Shown: piece by piece, positions 31,174 to 44,040 of the stretch
Numbering within the stretch: the first letter of the stretch is position 1
How the letters are laid out: each line of letters opens with the position of its first letter
NCBI GenBank assembly: GCA_043228905.1
Contig: JBHGNT010000022.1
Span: 5,456,001-5,520,000 of the forward strand
Direction of reading: 5' to 3'
From: Azolla caroliniana
Taxonomy: Eukaryota > Polypodiophyta
DNA length: 64,000 bases
Notes under the pieces: model-generated
Told to the model about the DNA's origin: nothing
Databases searched by the model: none
The model's input: only the letters and a program-made list of their open reading frames with translations
Program-made: the position numbers and the translations under genes

Positions 31174-34100
31174 TCACTTCGGCATGGGATGTCTCTCCAA
31201 TCCGATCCTCTTCCGGCATGCTTCCAGCTTGTCGGGCGTGAGCACCTTGGTCAGCATATCCGACCCGTTCTCGTCCGTGTGGACCTTCGTCAGCACGAAC
31301 TCCTTGTCTTCTATCCTTTCCCGGATCCAGTGATATCTTCGCTGGATGTGCTTCGTCCGGGAGTGATAGGCCGCGTTCTTTGCAAGGTGGATTGCACTCT
31401 GACTGTCGCAGTAGAGTCGGTACTCCTCCTGCCGGATACCGAGCTCTCTAATGAAGTCCTTCATCCATATTATTTCCTTGCCGGCTTCAACAGCCGCCAT
31501 GTACTCCGCCTCCGTGGTCGACAACGCAACCGTCTTCTGCAGCCTCGACTGCCATGAAACAGCTCCCCCTGCATACGTCATCACATACCCTGATGTGGAC
31601 CGGCTGGTATCAGCATCAGCCGACATATCCGAATCGGTGAAGCCATCGAGTTCGGGCTTACCGAAGCCGAATCGGAGGCACACGTTTGCCGTGCCCTTCA
31701 GGTATCGGAGTATCCACTTGGCCGCGTTCCAATGCTCTTTGCCGGGATTGCTCATGTACCGGCTCACCACTCCGACTGCATATCCTATGTCCGGTCTCGT
31801 ACACACCATGGCGTACATCAAGCTCCCGACGGCTGAGGCATACAACACTTTCATCATATCCTCCTTTTCAGCCTTTGTCTTGGGACTTTGCTTGTTGGAC
31901 AGCTTGCAGTTTGCCGGGAGGGTCGATCCGACCGGCCTTGCTTCCGACATGTTGAACCGTTTAAGCAGCTTTGTCACGTACTTCTCCTGTGACAGCCACA
32001 ACTGCTTCTTGCTCCGGTCCCGGATAATGTGCATCCCTAGTATTTGTCTCGCCGGACCCAAGTCCTTCATTGAGAAGGTTCGGTTAAGAGCCTTCTTCAG
32101 CATCCGTATCTTGACCTGGTCCCGTCCGACGATCAACATGTCGTCCACGTACAGGAGGAGTATTAGAAAGTCTCCTCCTTCGAACTTCTTCACAAACACG
32201 CAGTGGTCGGACTGCGTTTTGAGGTACCCTTCGTCGGTCATGAAGGAGTCGAACTTCCGGTACCATTGCCGGGGAGCCTGCTTCAGTCCGTAAAGGCTCT
32301 TCTTCAACCGGCATACCAGGTGCTCCTTCCCTTTCTTCTCGAATCCTTCCGGTTGCTGCATGTAGATCTCTTCTTCGAGGTCACCGTGAAGGAATGCCGT
32401 CTTCACGTCCATCTATTCTACCTCGAGGTCCATGCTTGCCGCTATGCTCAGCACCGTCCGGATGGAGGTCATCTTCACTACCGAGGCAAATATCTCGTCG
32501 AAGTCGACGCCCTTCTTCTGCTGAAACCCCTTCACCACGATCCTGGCTTTGTATCTCGGGGGGTTTCCGGCATCTCCCGGTTTCAGCTTGAACACCCACT
32601 TGTTTCGAAGTGCCCGCTTTCCTTTCGGCAACTCCACAAGTTCATATGTGTGGTTCTCATGCAGGGAATCCATCTCGTCCTGCATGGCACTCAACCACCT
32701 GCGGCTCTGGGTGTCATGCTTTGCTTCTTCAAAGTTCTCCGGCTCCCCTTCGTCGGTTAGCAGCACGTGCTCTGGTTCCGGAAATCTCCGGGGGGCCCTT
32801 CTCTCTCTTAGAGGATATCTCCGTTCCGGAGCTTCGGTAACCGGTTCTTCCGATTCTTCTTCATCCGAATCCATTTCGGGATCGGGGCCGGTTCCGGTAT
32901 CATTTTCATCTTCTTCGGCCGGTTCTGTTTCTTCACCGTCTTCGGCCGGATCCTCGAGTGCTAACCGGTCCCTTGCCGGTCGGGACTGCTCCTCGTAGAG
33001 TTGATCCTCACCGGTCGACTTGGAGCTCTTCATCTTCTTCTCCGACTCCCAGTCGGCGAGTGTCTTGTTCTCCATGAAGATGATATCTCGACTCCAGAAT
33101 ATCTTCTTGTCGACCGGGTCCCATACTCGGTAGCCGAACTCGTCGTCGCCGTAACCGAGGAATATGCATGGCCGGGTCTTTGGATCTAGCTTTCCTCTCC
33201 GGTCCTTTGCCACATGCACGTATGCGAGACACCCGATCACCTTCAGATGCCGGTAAGATACTTCCCTACCGGTCCACACTCTCTGCGGCGTGTCTCCGTC
33301 CAAAGGTACTGAGGGTGATCGGTTTATCACATATGTCGCCGTCGACATTGCCTCAGCCCAAAACCCCTTGGGTAATTTCGCATGCGCCAGCATACTCCGG
33401 ACCCTCTCCATTATGGTCCGGTTCATCCTCTCGGCCAGCCCGTTCAGTTCCGGCGTCTTCGGCACAGTAAACTCGAGCCGGATTCCCTTCGAGCGACAGT
33501 ACTCCTGGAACTGTCCCCGGTATTCCCCTCCGTTATCCGCTCGTATCGCTTTCAGCTTCTTGCCGGATTCTCTTTGCACTCTCGCGTGGAGTTCTTTGAA
33601 GACGCACAACACTTGGTCCTTTGTCTTCAACGGTGCCGACCACAGCTTCCGGTTGTGATCATCAATGAATGTTACGAAGTACTGGGCTCCGCCATGTGAC
33701 TTCGTTTCTACCTGACACACATCAGTGTGTACCAACTCCAATGGTGCGCAACGTCTCGTCGGTGGCCTTGAGTGGAAGGAGGTTCGAATCTGCTTACCGG
33801 CCAGGCAATCGGTGCACTTCTCTAGGTGCACATGCTTCACTGGAATAAGGTTGTCTTCTGCAAGCCTCTTCATCCCCTTCTCACTCATGTGGCACAGTCT
33901 CTTGTGCCACAGCTCACCGGCAGTGTCGGCTGCCACGTTCAACTCCTCTGGACACAACCAGGCATTCATCAGGTACAGTGTGTTGACCTTCCGGGCCCGA
34001 GCCACTATCAGGCTCCCCTTGCTGAACTTCATTACGCCGTTCCGGATGCTACCCGTGTAGCCTTCATCGTCTAGCCTCCCGGCCGAAATCAGGTTCAATC

Positions 34101-35247
34101 GAACCTCCGGAACGTGTCGGACATCCTTCAGCAGCATTTTGCATCCGGTCGGGGTTGTCAACCACACGTCTCCTGTGCCGGAATTCCGGCACGTACCTTC
34201 ATTTCCCATCCGAACACAGCCATGCTCACCGGCTGTGTAGGATGAGAAGTATCTTCTCTCCGGGGTCAGGTGGAACGATGCTCCGGAATCGACCACCCAG
34301 GTCGTCTCATCGCCGGCAATGTTTAGTTCACCTTCTTCGGTGATGAGCATGATCTCCTCTTCACTTGCCGCGAGTGCCGTCGTTCCTTTCCGGTCCTGCC
34401 CTCGCCGATCCGAACCATTCCGGTCCGTGGCTCCCCGGTAAGCACCGTTCCGTTCCGAAGACTTCTTCGAATCGGTGTCGTCGGTTCTGTTGTCTTTTCG
34501 GTAATGCCGACAATTCTTTCGGAAGTGCCCCGGCTTCCCACAGTGGAAGCATGTGGGCCTTCCTCTTGACTGCGACCGGGTCCCCGACTTCTCCCGTCTT
34601 TGCGGACTCCGGTTCCGTTGTCTTCCCCGATCCGATTCGGTAAACAACATCTTCGGATCGGAGGCCGGTTCTTTATCTCTCCGACGCGGTTCTTCGTTCA
34701 AAATACTTGTCTTTACCGTTTGTAGGGACAAGTTATCTTCGGTGCAGGAGGTGCTGAGAGTCACCACCAAGTTCTCCCAACTTTCCGGCAATGTACACAT
34801 CAGAATGATGGCTTGCATTGCATCCTCCAGCGGGAACTTGATCGCCGCAAGCTGGTTCACGAATCCCATGAACGTGCTTACGTGTTCCACCATACTCTCG
34901 CCGTCCCGGTACTTGAGGTTCACTATCTTCCTCATCAGGGAGGTCCGGTTCAACGCATTCTTCCTCTCGTAGAGGCCCGACAGCTTCCGCCACATCTCAT
35001 ATGCGTTGGTGTCGTTCGCCACATGTTGTAGAACGCTCACGTCGACGTATTGCCGAATGGTTGCAACGGCTTTCCGGTTTAGAAGCCTCCATTCCGACTC
35101 AAGTACCCCCTTCGGTATTTCCGACCTGTCGATCGGTTCGTACAGGTCCCGAACAATCAGAAGATCCTCCATCTTGATCTTCCAGTCGGCGTAATTCTGC
35201 GCATTCAGCACCATCATCCCCGGCTGCCCGCTGCCGCCGCCTTCCAT
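31174..35247 (-). pseudogene. A2 gag-pol with a single nonsense codon
   Basis: The polyprotein starts at 35247 (MEGGGSGQPGMM) and ends at 31174 (GLERHPMPK), the same length class as A1. All domains are present: zinc knuckle CFHCGKPGHFRKNC, protease VVDSGASFH, integrase HTDVC/RADNGGEY/NGLAERMNR, RT YVDDM and RNase H DSDMSAD. A TAG at 32413-32415 replaces the Gln codon in the RT motif LEVEQMDVK of A1, cutting off most of RT and all of RNase H. Other changes look like ordinary substitutions. The copy was probably inserted intact, or was mobilised by proteins from a sibling. Confidence 0.93.
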
Positions 35248-35276
35248 TTTCTGCAGCAGTCGCTCTGATACCAGTT

Positions 35277-35878
35277 TGTAGAGGAATCGACGCTCCGATT
35301 AACCTTCACCGCTCGGCCACAACCGAGTAAGCACGAATCAATGCAGCAGAAAATAGGAACCACAGAGAAAGAACACGAATACACAGGGATTAACGTGGAA
35401 AACCCTAGACGGGAAAAACCACGGGAGTACAAGACTCCAACCAAAACTATGCACAGAGAAATATACAATGGCGAGCTGCAAGGCGACGACCTTGAGCTCG
35501 TTGTCCTCGCCACAGGCGGCGGAAATACACAGAGGCGTCGACCTCCTCCTCTCTCACGCTCTATCTCTCTCACGGCTGCTCTCTCTTCACTCCTCTTGAG
35601 TGGAAAAACAGAAAAATGAGTAGCAACATCAAAACTGTTTGCCCTAAGTCATATTTATACACATATGACTTTGGGGCTATTTACAACTATAGCCTCAAGG
35701 GCCCTTGGCAAACATATTCACAGATATGTCCCCGCATCCGGATCTCGCTCCGGGTACATTCGTCATCCGGCTCCGAAGCCGGGGTCTTTATCATCCGGTT
35801 CCGAAACCGAAACCGGGCTTGTCGGCATTCATCTCCGATATCCGACCATCCCATCCGAAAGGGACCGTAATCGCAACA
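35277..35878 (-). repeat. A2 5' LTR
   Basis: It is 602 bp, from TGTAGAGGAATCGACG to CGTAATCGCAACA. The primer site TGGTATCAGAGC lies just outside it, as the complement of about 35262-35273. One of its few differences from the 3' LTR is CGCAACA for CCCAACA at the outer end. Confidence 0.94.
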
Positions 35879-35883
35879 TCCAG

Positions 35884-35994
35884 CTCCTAGTTTCGGATAG
35901 CATCTGGACACCAATTTGGTTCTTCGTTCTGGATACTGATCCGGCTCTGACTTTTTCAACCGATCCGGATCCGGTTGAGCTTGTCCGCTCAACA
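35884..35994 (-). repeat. B1 5' LTR, right part
   Basis: It continues the LTR broken at 30561 and ends TTGTCCGCTCAACA, the B-family LTR terminus also seen at 39726, 44417 and 50513. Confidence 0.8.
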
Positions 35995-36082
35995 ATCTTT
36001 CTATCTCTACACTGTCTTACTCAATCTTTGCACCCCGAATATACAGACGAGAAACCGGTTGTGCCTGGTTACAATACTAACA
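35995..36082 (+). repeat. LTR remnant of a plus-strand copia relic
   Basis: It ends ATACTAACA just before a degenerate primer site (TGGTATTAGTGT, 36086-36097). Its left part was probably split off by B1: 25047-25096 has similar pyrimidine-rich LTR-like sequence on the other side of B1. Confidence 0.45.
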
Positions 36083-36085
36083 AAG

Positions 36086-39000
36086 TGGTATTAGTGTTCA
36101 AGTTAATCGGCTCCAATGACTCAGTGTGGAAGTTGAAGATGCAGGATATGCTCGTGTGCAAAGTCCTGTGGCTGTCAGTGCAATATGGCAAGACGAACCT
36201 AGACAAGAGCGATGCATCCACTTCGGAAGTCATCCATCTGAAGGCGGCGACATACGTGAGGTGTTTTATAGACATGAGACTATATAACAACTTGAATGAG
36301 GAGAAAAATGCCGAAGTTCTTTAGAAGAAGATTAGGTTCATGTTCGAAATCAAGAACAATGTAAATAGAGTCTCAGTCTTCAGAAAGATAGTGAGACTGA
36401 GGTATCAGGATGGCTCTACCATGGCGGAGCACCTGAATGGCTTCCAAGGACTCATAAATCAAACCACCTCTCTAGAAGTACCTCTTGCCGGGGATCCCTT
36501 CCGGACTATTGGGAGACACTCATTGTCACATTGGGCAACGCCGGTCCAGAAGGGAAGCATCTATTACTAGAGCAGGTGAAGTTAAGGTTACTAAATGAGG
36601 AAGCTCACCAAAAGGATAGGGACTCCATTGCCGACACAAAGGCCTTCGTCACGAAAAGTGACATGAATCGAGGAAGAGGCCGAAATAGAAGTCCCCAGAA
36701 TCGAGATAACTCGGGGAAAGGGTTGAAATCGAAGGGGAGGCCCACATGTTCTATTGCGGGAAGCCGGGGCACTTCCAGGAAAATTGCTAACACTTTCGAA
36801 AAGAGAAAGGAGGAGTCGACGATGTTCAACGAAAAACCGTGAAGTTTTGTAAGGGAAGCCTGATTTTGGCTCAAGCCCAAAAAACCAACACACTGTATTT
36901 GATGCATGCTCGATTATGCCGGGAGGAAGTAAATGTGGCAACCGACAGAACTGGTGAGTTGTGGCACAAGAGGCTATGCCACATGAGCCAGATGGGGATG
37001 TGAAGACTTGTCGATGATAGCCTCATTCTGGAGGTGAAGAAGGTGCAACTTGAGAAGTGCACACATTGCTTGGCGGACAAGCAGAATCAAACCTCCTTCC
37101 GAACAAGGCACCAGATGAGGAAAAGGAATCCATTGGAACTCATGCATATGGACGTATGCTATGTGAACACAGAGTCTCATGTAGGTTCATAGTACTTCGT
37201 GACCTTCATAGATGACTGTAGTTGGAAGTTGTGGGCTTCTGTCTTGAAAACAAAGGACCAAGTTGTCCGCTCAGACTGCCTTCAATTTTCAGCCGGTTTC
37301 TCTCTTGGATCTAGCTTGGAACTCCTTGAAAACAGATGAATACTGAGGGCAGTTTGAGGAGTATTGCCAATCAAAGGGAACCCAACTCGAATACACTATG
37401 CTGAAGATGCCAGACCTAATTGGGCTGGCCGAGAGGATGAATTGGACCATTATGGAAAGGGTCTGAAGTATGCTAGCACATGCAAAGTTGTCCAAGAAGC
37501 TATGTGCTGAGGCACTGATGACAATGGTGTATGGACAAATAGATCACCCTCAGCACCCTTGGACGAAGATGTTCCACAGAGAGTGTGCACCAGCAAAGAC
37601 ATATCGTACTGACATCTGAAGGTGTTCGGCTATCTTGCTTATGTGCATGTAGCTAAGGACCAAAGGGGGAATTTGGATACGAAAACTTGGCCATGCATAT
37701 TTCTCGGCTACGGTGATGACGAATTCGGCTATCGGCTATGGGACTTAACCGAGAAGAGAGTGATCCGGAGCCGAGAGATTGTCTTTATGGAGAAAAAGAC
37801 AATAGTCGACTGGGAGAAAGAAAAAACGAATGCATCTTCCCGACCAGTCGGAAGCCGAACATCGACTTAGGAACAAGGGGAATCGTAACCGAATTCAGAC
37901 CGAGAGTCGATTCGGTCGTAGGCCAGTCGAGAGTCGAAAACAAACCAGTCGGTCGAGGAAATAATTGGCGAAATTGAGAGCCGATTGAAGAACAAGGAGA
38001 ACCGTCTGAACAAGGAATCAAATTCGACTTGACTGAAGAAGTTGAAGAAGAACCGACTATGTTGAATGGAGGCAGAACATATCCCTTGAGAGAGAGGAAG
38101 GCCCCCCTGTAGATTTCCGAAGAAAGAATATGTGCTGCTAACCAATGAGAGGGAGCTGGAAAGCTTCGAGGAAGCAAAGAGAGACACCCACAACCGTGAG
38201 TGGTTGAGTGCCATGCAAGAAGAGATGGATTCCTTGCATGAGAACCACACATACGAATTGACCGAGCTACCAAAAGAAAAGAAGACACTTCAGAACAAGT
38301 GGGTATATAAATTGAAGCTAGGAGAGAGCAGAAATCCACCTTGATATAAAGCCTGAATCGTGGTGAAAGGATTTCAACAAAAGAAGGGTGTCAATTTCGA
38401 TGAAATATTTGCCCCGGTCGTGAAGATGACATCAATTTGAACAGTGTTGAGCATAATAGCCAGCATGAACCTCGAAGTCGAGCAACTAGACGTCAAGACT
38501 ACCTTCCTACATGCAGATTTGGAGGAAGAGATTTATATGTCATAGCCGAAAGGATTCGTGGAGAAAGGTAAAGAAAACCTAGTATGCCGATTGAGAAAGA
38601 GCCTGTATGGGCTGAAGCAGGCACCTCGAAAATGGTACTGAAATTTTGAATCCTTCATGGTGGATCATGGTTTCGACAAGACACAAGTTGAACATTGTGT
38701 CTTTGTAATGAAATATGATGGAGGAGATTTTCTCATCCTCCTGTTGTATTTTGATGACATGCTGATTGTTGGACAGGACCCAAAGAAAATTGGAAGTTCA
38801 AAGAAGGCCGTGAGCAAGTCATTCTCGATGAAGGACATGGGATTGGCATAGCAAATCCTGGGAATGCACATTTTCCTAGATAGGATAAAGAGATTGTTGT
38901 GGCTGTCATAGGAGAAATACGTGACAAAGGTGTTCCAGAGATTCAACATGCAGAACGTGAAATTGAAGAAAAAAAAGTAGTTATCTTTTTATTTCTTCAA

Positions 39001-39311
39001 CAAAAGATTATCTATTCATTGAACCAGATTGGTTGCTCCGAGTCACTCACCCATATCAAAATCTTTCAGGGGATTATTCTCACAATTTAACTACCTTTCT
39101 GACTCCTCTGAAGTCTTCATCTGGGAACCCCCGGCTATCGGTCGTCTCGACACTGCCAACAAACTGCATGCTAAGTAAAAGTCAATGTCCGTAGAGAAAA
39201 GTAGGGAAAGCTGAGATGATGAAGGTCCCCTCTGCCTCAACAGTCAGAAGCCTAATTTACGTGATGGTATGTACTAGGCCAGACATTCGATACGCAGTAG
39301 GAGTTGTCATC
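36086..39311 (+). pseudogene. Old copia gag-pol relic related to the A family
   Basis: The order of pieces is gag (DSVWKLKMQDMLV, VSVFRKIVRLRYQDGSTMAE), zinc-knuckle remains near 36745, pre-integrase (GELWHKRLCHMSQMGM) near 36955, integrase scraps, VFGYLAYVHVAKDQ near 37622, an acidic hinge, and RT from 38130 (EEAKRDTHN, YFDDMLIVGQD). RNase H is reached only as VCTRPDIRYAVGVV, where the B3 LTR starts. Protease and much of integrase are deleted, and there are many stops. YFDDM replaces YVDDM. Similarity to A1 runs over most of its length, so it is an older branch of the same family. Confidence 0.85.
38966..39139 (+). other. About 170-bp foreign insertion in the copia relic
   Basis: The relic breaks after RFNMQNVK and resumes at the position equal to GSTLPANC in A1. 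Between them lie an A-rich start and sequence that matches no copia domain. One frame reads DWLLRVTHPYQNLSGDYSHN, an open stretch I do not recognise. No clear target duplication was found. Confidence 0.5.
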
Positions 39312-39726
39312 TGAGGAAAAGAGTTATGTGCGAAAGCTTGTAGACACAACTGGCCTTGCCGGATAGCAACATAAAATAGAACTAAGGTTTAATCGAAATC
39401 TTGAATCACACATAGAGAGTACACGTGAGAGACAAAGAGAGTAGAACAATAAACTCTATTTGAATAATAAACTCGATACTCTGTACATCGAATGTGCTCA
39501 GAGAGCACTTTTATACGAGTCCTTAACAGGACTGACACAAGTACCATCAGTACTTGAATGCTCATAAAGGAGCTCCTACACTAACTCCCAAATATATCCC
39601 TTCAAGGGATATCTTTCCAATGGCCTTCTGGCTCTTGCCGATCCTGGCCTAACTGATTGGTCTAACCCGATCTGGTCCTCAGCTTCTTCAGTCGATCTGT
39701 CCCAAGTTGAGCTTGCTCGCTCAACA
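39312..39726 (-). repeat. B3 3' LTR
   Basis: It is 415 bp from TGAGGAAAAGAGTTATGTGC to GCTTGCTCGCTCAACA, with the B-family purine tract complement CTCCCCCTCAAGCTCAACTT directly after it. Confidence 0.8.
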
Positions 39727-41478
39727 CTCCCCCTCAAGCTCAACTTGAGGTTCTCCTGGAGTCAGCATCCAACTCTTCCTAGCATCTCCATGCCTTGCTT
39801 GCGCCCCTCGTCTAGTATGGTTATGCGTTCCTTGATCCTTTTGGTCCTTCACTTTTTGAACCCTCCAGTTCTGTGTATCTTGACCCTCTCAATCGGTTTG
39901 TCTACTGGTAAGGCCCATCTCAGCTCCTTCGTTGCTTCTCGACCCGTCAATTCCTTTGTGTTGGTTTTGACTTCCATTGTCTTCTCGTCCGTTTGGCCTT
40001 CAGTTGATTCGGCTCCACCGAATTGAACACCTCTTCCAAATCGGTTGCCTCCGATTCGTTCCAACTCTTGTCCGAGTTGGTTGTATCCAACTTGTCCTCG
40101 ATCTTGAGGCCCTATACCACATCAAACCATGTCCAGGTCTTGGACTTCTTCTTCTAGTGGGCTCTGTCCTTCTTGACTCTTCCACCGCCGTCGCTCGTTC
40201 TGAATTTTTCGAATGTGCCGGCTTCTTCAGTCAACTTGGCTCCCTTTTTCTTCTTGCCTCCCCCTATTTCGGTCTTTTACTCCTCGTCTCCGGTGCCTGC
40301 ACCTCTTTTCTCATTTTCTATTTGAGTTCTCCCCCTCAAGCGCAGAATGTCAACAGGTTGCAACCCAAGCATCTCTGATGTTGTAACTTGTCTGATCCGA
40401 GTGGCTTGGTGAAGACGTTGGCAACCTGTAGACCCGTGTGAACATACAAGAGTTAGAATTCACCGCCCAGGACCCGCTTGCACACAAAGTGATAATGCAC
40501 TTCGATGTGCTTTATGCAAGCATGCAACATAGGGTTCTTGGCCAGTTGCATGCTACTTATGTTGTCGTAGTAAATCGGGATCAGAGTCGGTACTTTGATA
40601 TCTAAAGATCTTGTAGTAGCCGCCGAAGCCATATGGCTTCACAGGTGGCGATGGTAGGTCCACGATACTCGGCCTCAATGCTCCATAGAGCCACTATTGG
40701 ACTACTCCACACAACAGACGTACTACCTAGAGAAAACATAAAACCAGATGTTGATCGACGATTCGACGGGTCACTAGCCCAGTCGGCATCCGTATAATCG
40801 ACTACCTTTTCGGTTATACCATTTTGGTACAACAATCCCTGATCCTTAGTGCCACTCACATATCTTAAGAGGTCTCTACATAAGCTGACTGATCACTCCA
40901 ACCACAGCTAATTTCGTGTCAGGTTATTGTCAAATATATATAGCTTCCAGCAATTTGTCAGAACCGTTTCTCATTGCACATTGGTCCGGAGTCAGGACAT
41001 GACTGGAGATTCCGGTCCAGGGGTGTTGAGATTGGTCGACATTCGGTCATGCCAAACTTGTACAAATGTCGTCGGCAGTGTGGATCACTTTGATCTTGAG
41101 GAAATAATGAAGGTCCCCTAGATCCTTCATTTCTAATGCTTACGACCGTTGGGACTTCACTCGGCCGATTTCAGGGAGGTCAGGTCCGGTGACGACCAAG
41201 TCATCGACATATAGTAGAATGCATACCGGACCTTTCGAACCCTTTCAGATGAACAATGATGAGTTGGATTTGGAGGCAACAGACCCCATCTTACGCAACC
41301 GGTGCATGATCTTCGAATTCCAAGCTTGGGGGGATTGCTTCAAGCTATAGACCAACTTCTTGAGTCGGCACACTGCCGACGTGTTCATCTCCGACTGAAA
41401 TCTGGGGGGCTAGATCATAGAGACTTGTTCTTCAAGATCGCCTTCAAGAAACACATTCTTCATGTCCATTTGGTGAAG
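39727..41478 (-). pseudogene. B3: 3' half of a copia B-family element (RT/RNase H)
   Basis: The minus strand holds RNase H at 40859-40602 (DYTDADWASDPSNRRSTSGF, EAEYRGPTIATCEAIWL) and degraded RT up to about 41478, where the part equal to QMDVKNAF ends. Beyond this point there is no copia sequence. Gag, protease and integrase are missing. Stops and frameshifts are common. Confidence 0.8.
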
Positions 41479-43639
41479 GGTTAAAGCACGCTACGATATA
41501 CCAAAAAGTATTGTTTTTGGCAAAAAAAACATGTCTAGTTTTTATACTATTAGTACTAAAAAATAATAATTTCGACAAAAATAAAATTTAAGAGTGATGT
41601 GGGAATAGTACATAGTGCAATAATGAGAGAAAATGGGAGGAAAGTGATATGAGAGAATTTTACCATATTTGGGAGTATTTCTCCCTTCACATTAAAGTCT
41701 TTCACTTTTTCAAGTTTTCAAATTTTTCATTTTTGATGCTTTTTCTTCTCATCGTTCTTTTTCCAACCAAGCCAGAACCTTACTTAGATCTGAACCTTAT
41801 TTCTAAACCGTTCTCCTATCTCTGATTTGAACCTTATGCATGAATCATTGTCCTACCTTTGATTTCATGCTTCATCTTTCAATAGTTCTCATAACAACAT
41901 GGTTGAAGCTTCTTCCATGAATCATTATTCTAACTCAGATTTGAAGCTTCGTCCAACACAAATCTTCTGCACTCAGATTTGAAGCTTTGGCCAACATGAA
42001 TCCTCCTATCTTTGATTTGAAGATTCTTTCATGAACCGTATGTAGTTCATTGATTAGGAAACTTCTTCCTCATGTTCATATTTCTTCTCATATTCTCATG
42101 TAGATTTCTTTCATGTTCTTCTTTCTTCTCATATTCTCATGTCCAACACGAGTCTTCCTATCTTTGATTTAAAGTTTCTTCCATGAATAGTAAGTGGTTT
42201 ATAGATAGAGGAGATTTTTCCTTATATTTATCTTTCTTCTCATCTTCTCATGTTCATCTTTTTTCCATGTATATTTTTTGTTAATATTCATTTTTCTCAT
42301 GTAAATCGTTTTCATGTTCATCTTTCTTCTCTTATTCTCATGTAGATCTTTTCCATGTTCATCTTCCTTCTCTTATTCTCATGTTCATCTTTCTCTTGTA
42401 GGTTTTTTTCATATTCATCTTTCTTCACTTATTCTCATGTAGATCTTTTTCATGTTCATCTTCCTTCTCTTATTCTCATGTCCAATATAAGTATTCCAAT
42501 CTTCGATTTCAAGCTTCTTCCATGAATCATAAGGATTTCAAGCTTCTTCCATGAATCATAAGCGGTTCATACATCGAGGAGCTTCTTCCGCATTTCATCT
42601 TATTTTTCATATTCTCATGTAGATTATTTTCATGCTCATCATTTTTCTCGTATTCTCATGTTCATCTTTGTCATGTAGATTCTTTGCATGTTCACCATTC
42701 TTCTTATATTTCATCGTTTTAATATATAAAACCATGGTTTTCTTTTATATGATTTTTTTATGTGATTCCTTGTCATATTCAAATTTTTATGTTGCATGTT
42801 TATCTTTCTTCCTTTATCTCTTGCTTTTCATATTTGAAATCATGTTATCATTGGTTATGAAATTACTAATACAAAGAGTCGTTGATTTATTATGCTTGCA
42901 GGTCCCATTGGGTAATATTAGTCTACAACTAATTGTACCCTTCATTACTTTAATTACTTTCCTTGGTATTCTTTTTTAAATAATACATATAATTGAAAAT
43001 GGTAGTCATCAATTAGATTGGCATGACTTGTTTACCAATAGACAATATATAGTATGTATAATGCTGAAAATATGATCTATTAATCAATCTTTCATTTCTT
43101 TTAAGTAGATGTAAGTTTTGCCCACAACCCTTATTCGGTATAGTGAGCTTGATGTGGTAACTATCATATTGTGAAATGGAAGCAAATTTAGGGTATGTAG
43201 TAGAAAATATAGGGAATAGACTAGTTAAGAAAAATATTGAGTAGGCATATAAGGACACATGTGTTACTATGCTTGTCTTAGAGTTTCAAAAGTAACTCTA
43301 CGAGTTCATTCCACATAAATTTAGGAGTTATGGGCAAAATTCAAAGTTTAAGAAATGTTACATAACAAATTAATAATCTACATTTCATATAATAAAAAAC
43401 ATTATACACTTTTTGTTTAACATTGGTTTGACCTTGACCATGCAAATTTACTATTTCTTGGTCTTACCTTTAATCAAAATTTAGTCTAGTTTGATGGTGT
43501 AGCCTCACAATTTATGGTGGCATGATACTTCTTTATTGCAAGGTAAATTGATTATTGTAGTTGTTAAGAGTCTACTACTAATCAAAAGACCAAAATAAAG
43601 TAAAAAGAAGGAAAATAGGTTGGATAAATGAACTCGTTC
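41479..43639. repeat. T-rich region with two degenerate tandem arrays
   Basis: From about 41760 to 42200, units like TTTGATTTGAAGCTTCTTCC and CATGAATCAT recur. From about 42060 to 42720, units like TCATGTTCATCTTTCTTCTC and TATTCTCATGTAGATC recur, about 25-50 bp apart. The rest to 43639 is AT-rich spacer. Hydrophobic ORFs here are translations of the repeats. No gene is supported. Confidence 0.6.
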
Positions 43640-44040
43640 CACCCAACCACCCCTGAGCTATGATCTAGACATCGATGTCGTGCCCTCTCAGCTGACTTCA
43701 ACCTTGTTTTCTAAGGTCCTTCCTTGCTTTTTCCAAAGTCAGATTCGCTTTGGTCCGACTCTTCCCTGCCGGTGTCGTATTCATGCATCTTCTTCTTCCC
43801 CTTCTCCTTGCGCGGGGACAATACGACCGAGTCTCCACTACTCGCCGGCTTACCATTCGACTGGTCAATCCGACTGAGTTGCTCATTCGGCCCACTTAGC
43901 TAGAATGAGATCAGACTCTCTTCTAGAGCTCTGATTTCTTCTCTGTTCGGAGGCATATCAGGCTCACTGGCCTCATCTTCCAAAATCGGAGGGTCGGAGT
44001 CAGTAAAGAGTACCATGAGGCCGACTATTCGAATGCTCTG
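43640..44040 (-). pseudogene. Copia B-family hinge fragment
   Basis: The complement encodes the charged linker between integrase and RT, with the usual proline/arginine run decayed, and ends at the part equal to ESASWY. It joins directly to an LTR on the right, so gag to integrase are deleted. Confidence 0.6.

Larger units (their letters stand above)
30562..35878 (-). mobile_element. A2: young Ty1/copia element of the A family
   Basis: This 5317-bp minus-strand copy has 602-bp LTRs that differ at only about two bases, and a perfect target duplication TCCAG (30557-30561 and 35879-35883). It sits inside the 5' LTR of B1. Its gag-pol is the same family as A1 and differs mainly by one nonsense codon. 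Its LTR 3' end reads ATTCCTCTACA where A1 has ATTCCCAACA. Confidence 0.95.

Noticed and set aside
42632-42979. Hydrophobic membrane protein ORF (115 codons)
   Set aside because: It is the translation of T-rich degenerate repeats and has no homology that I recognise.
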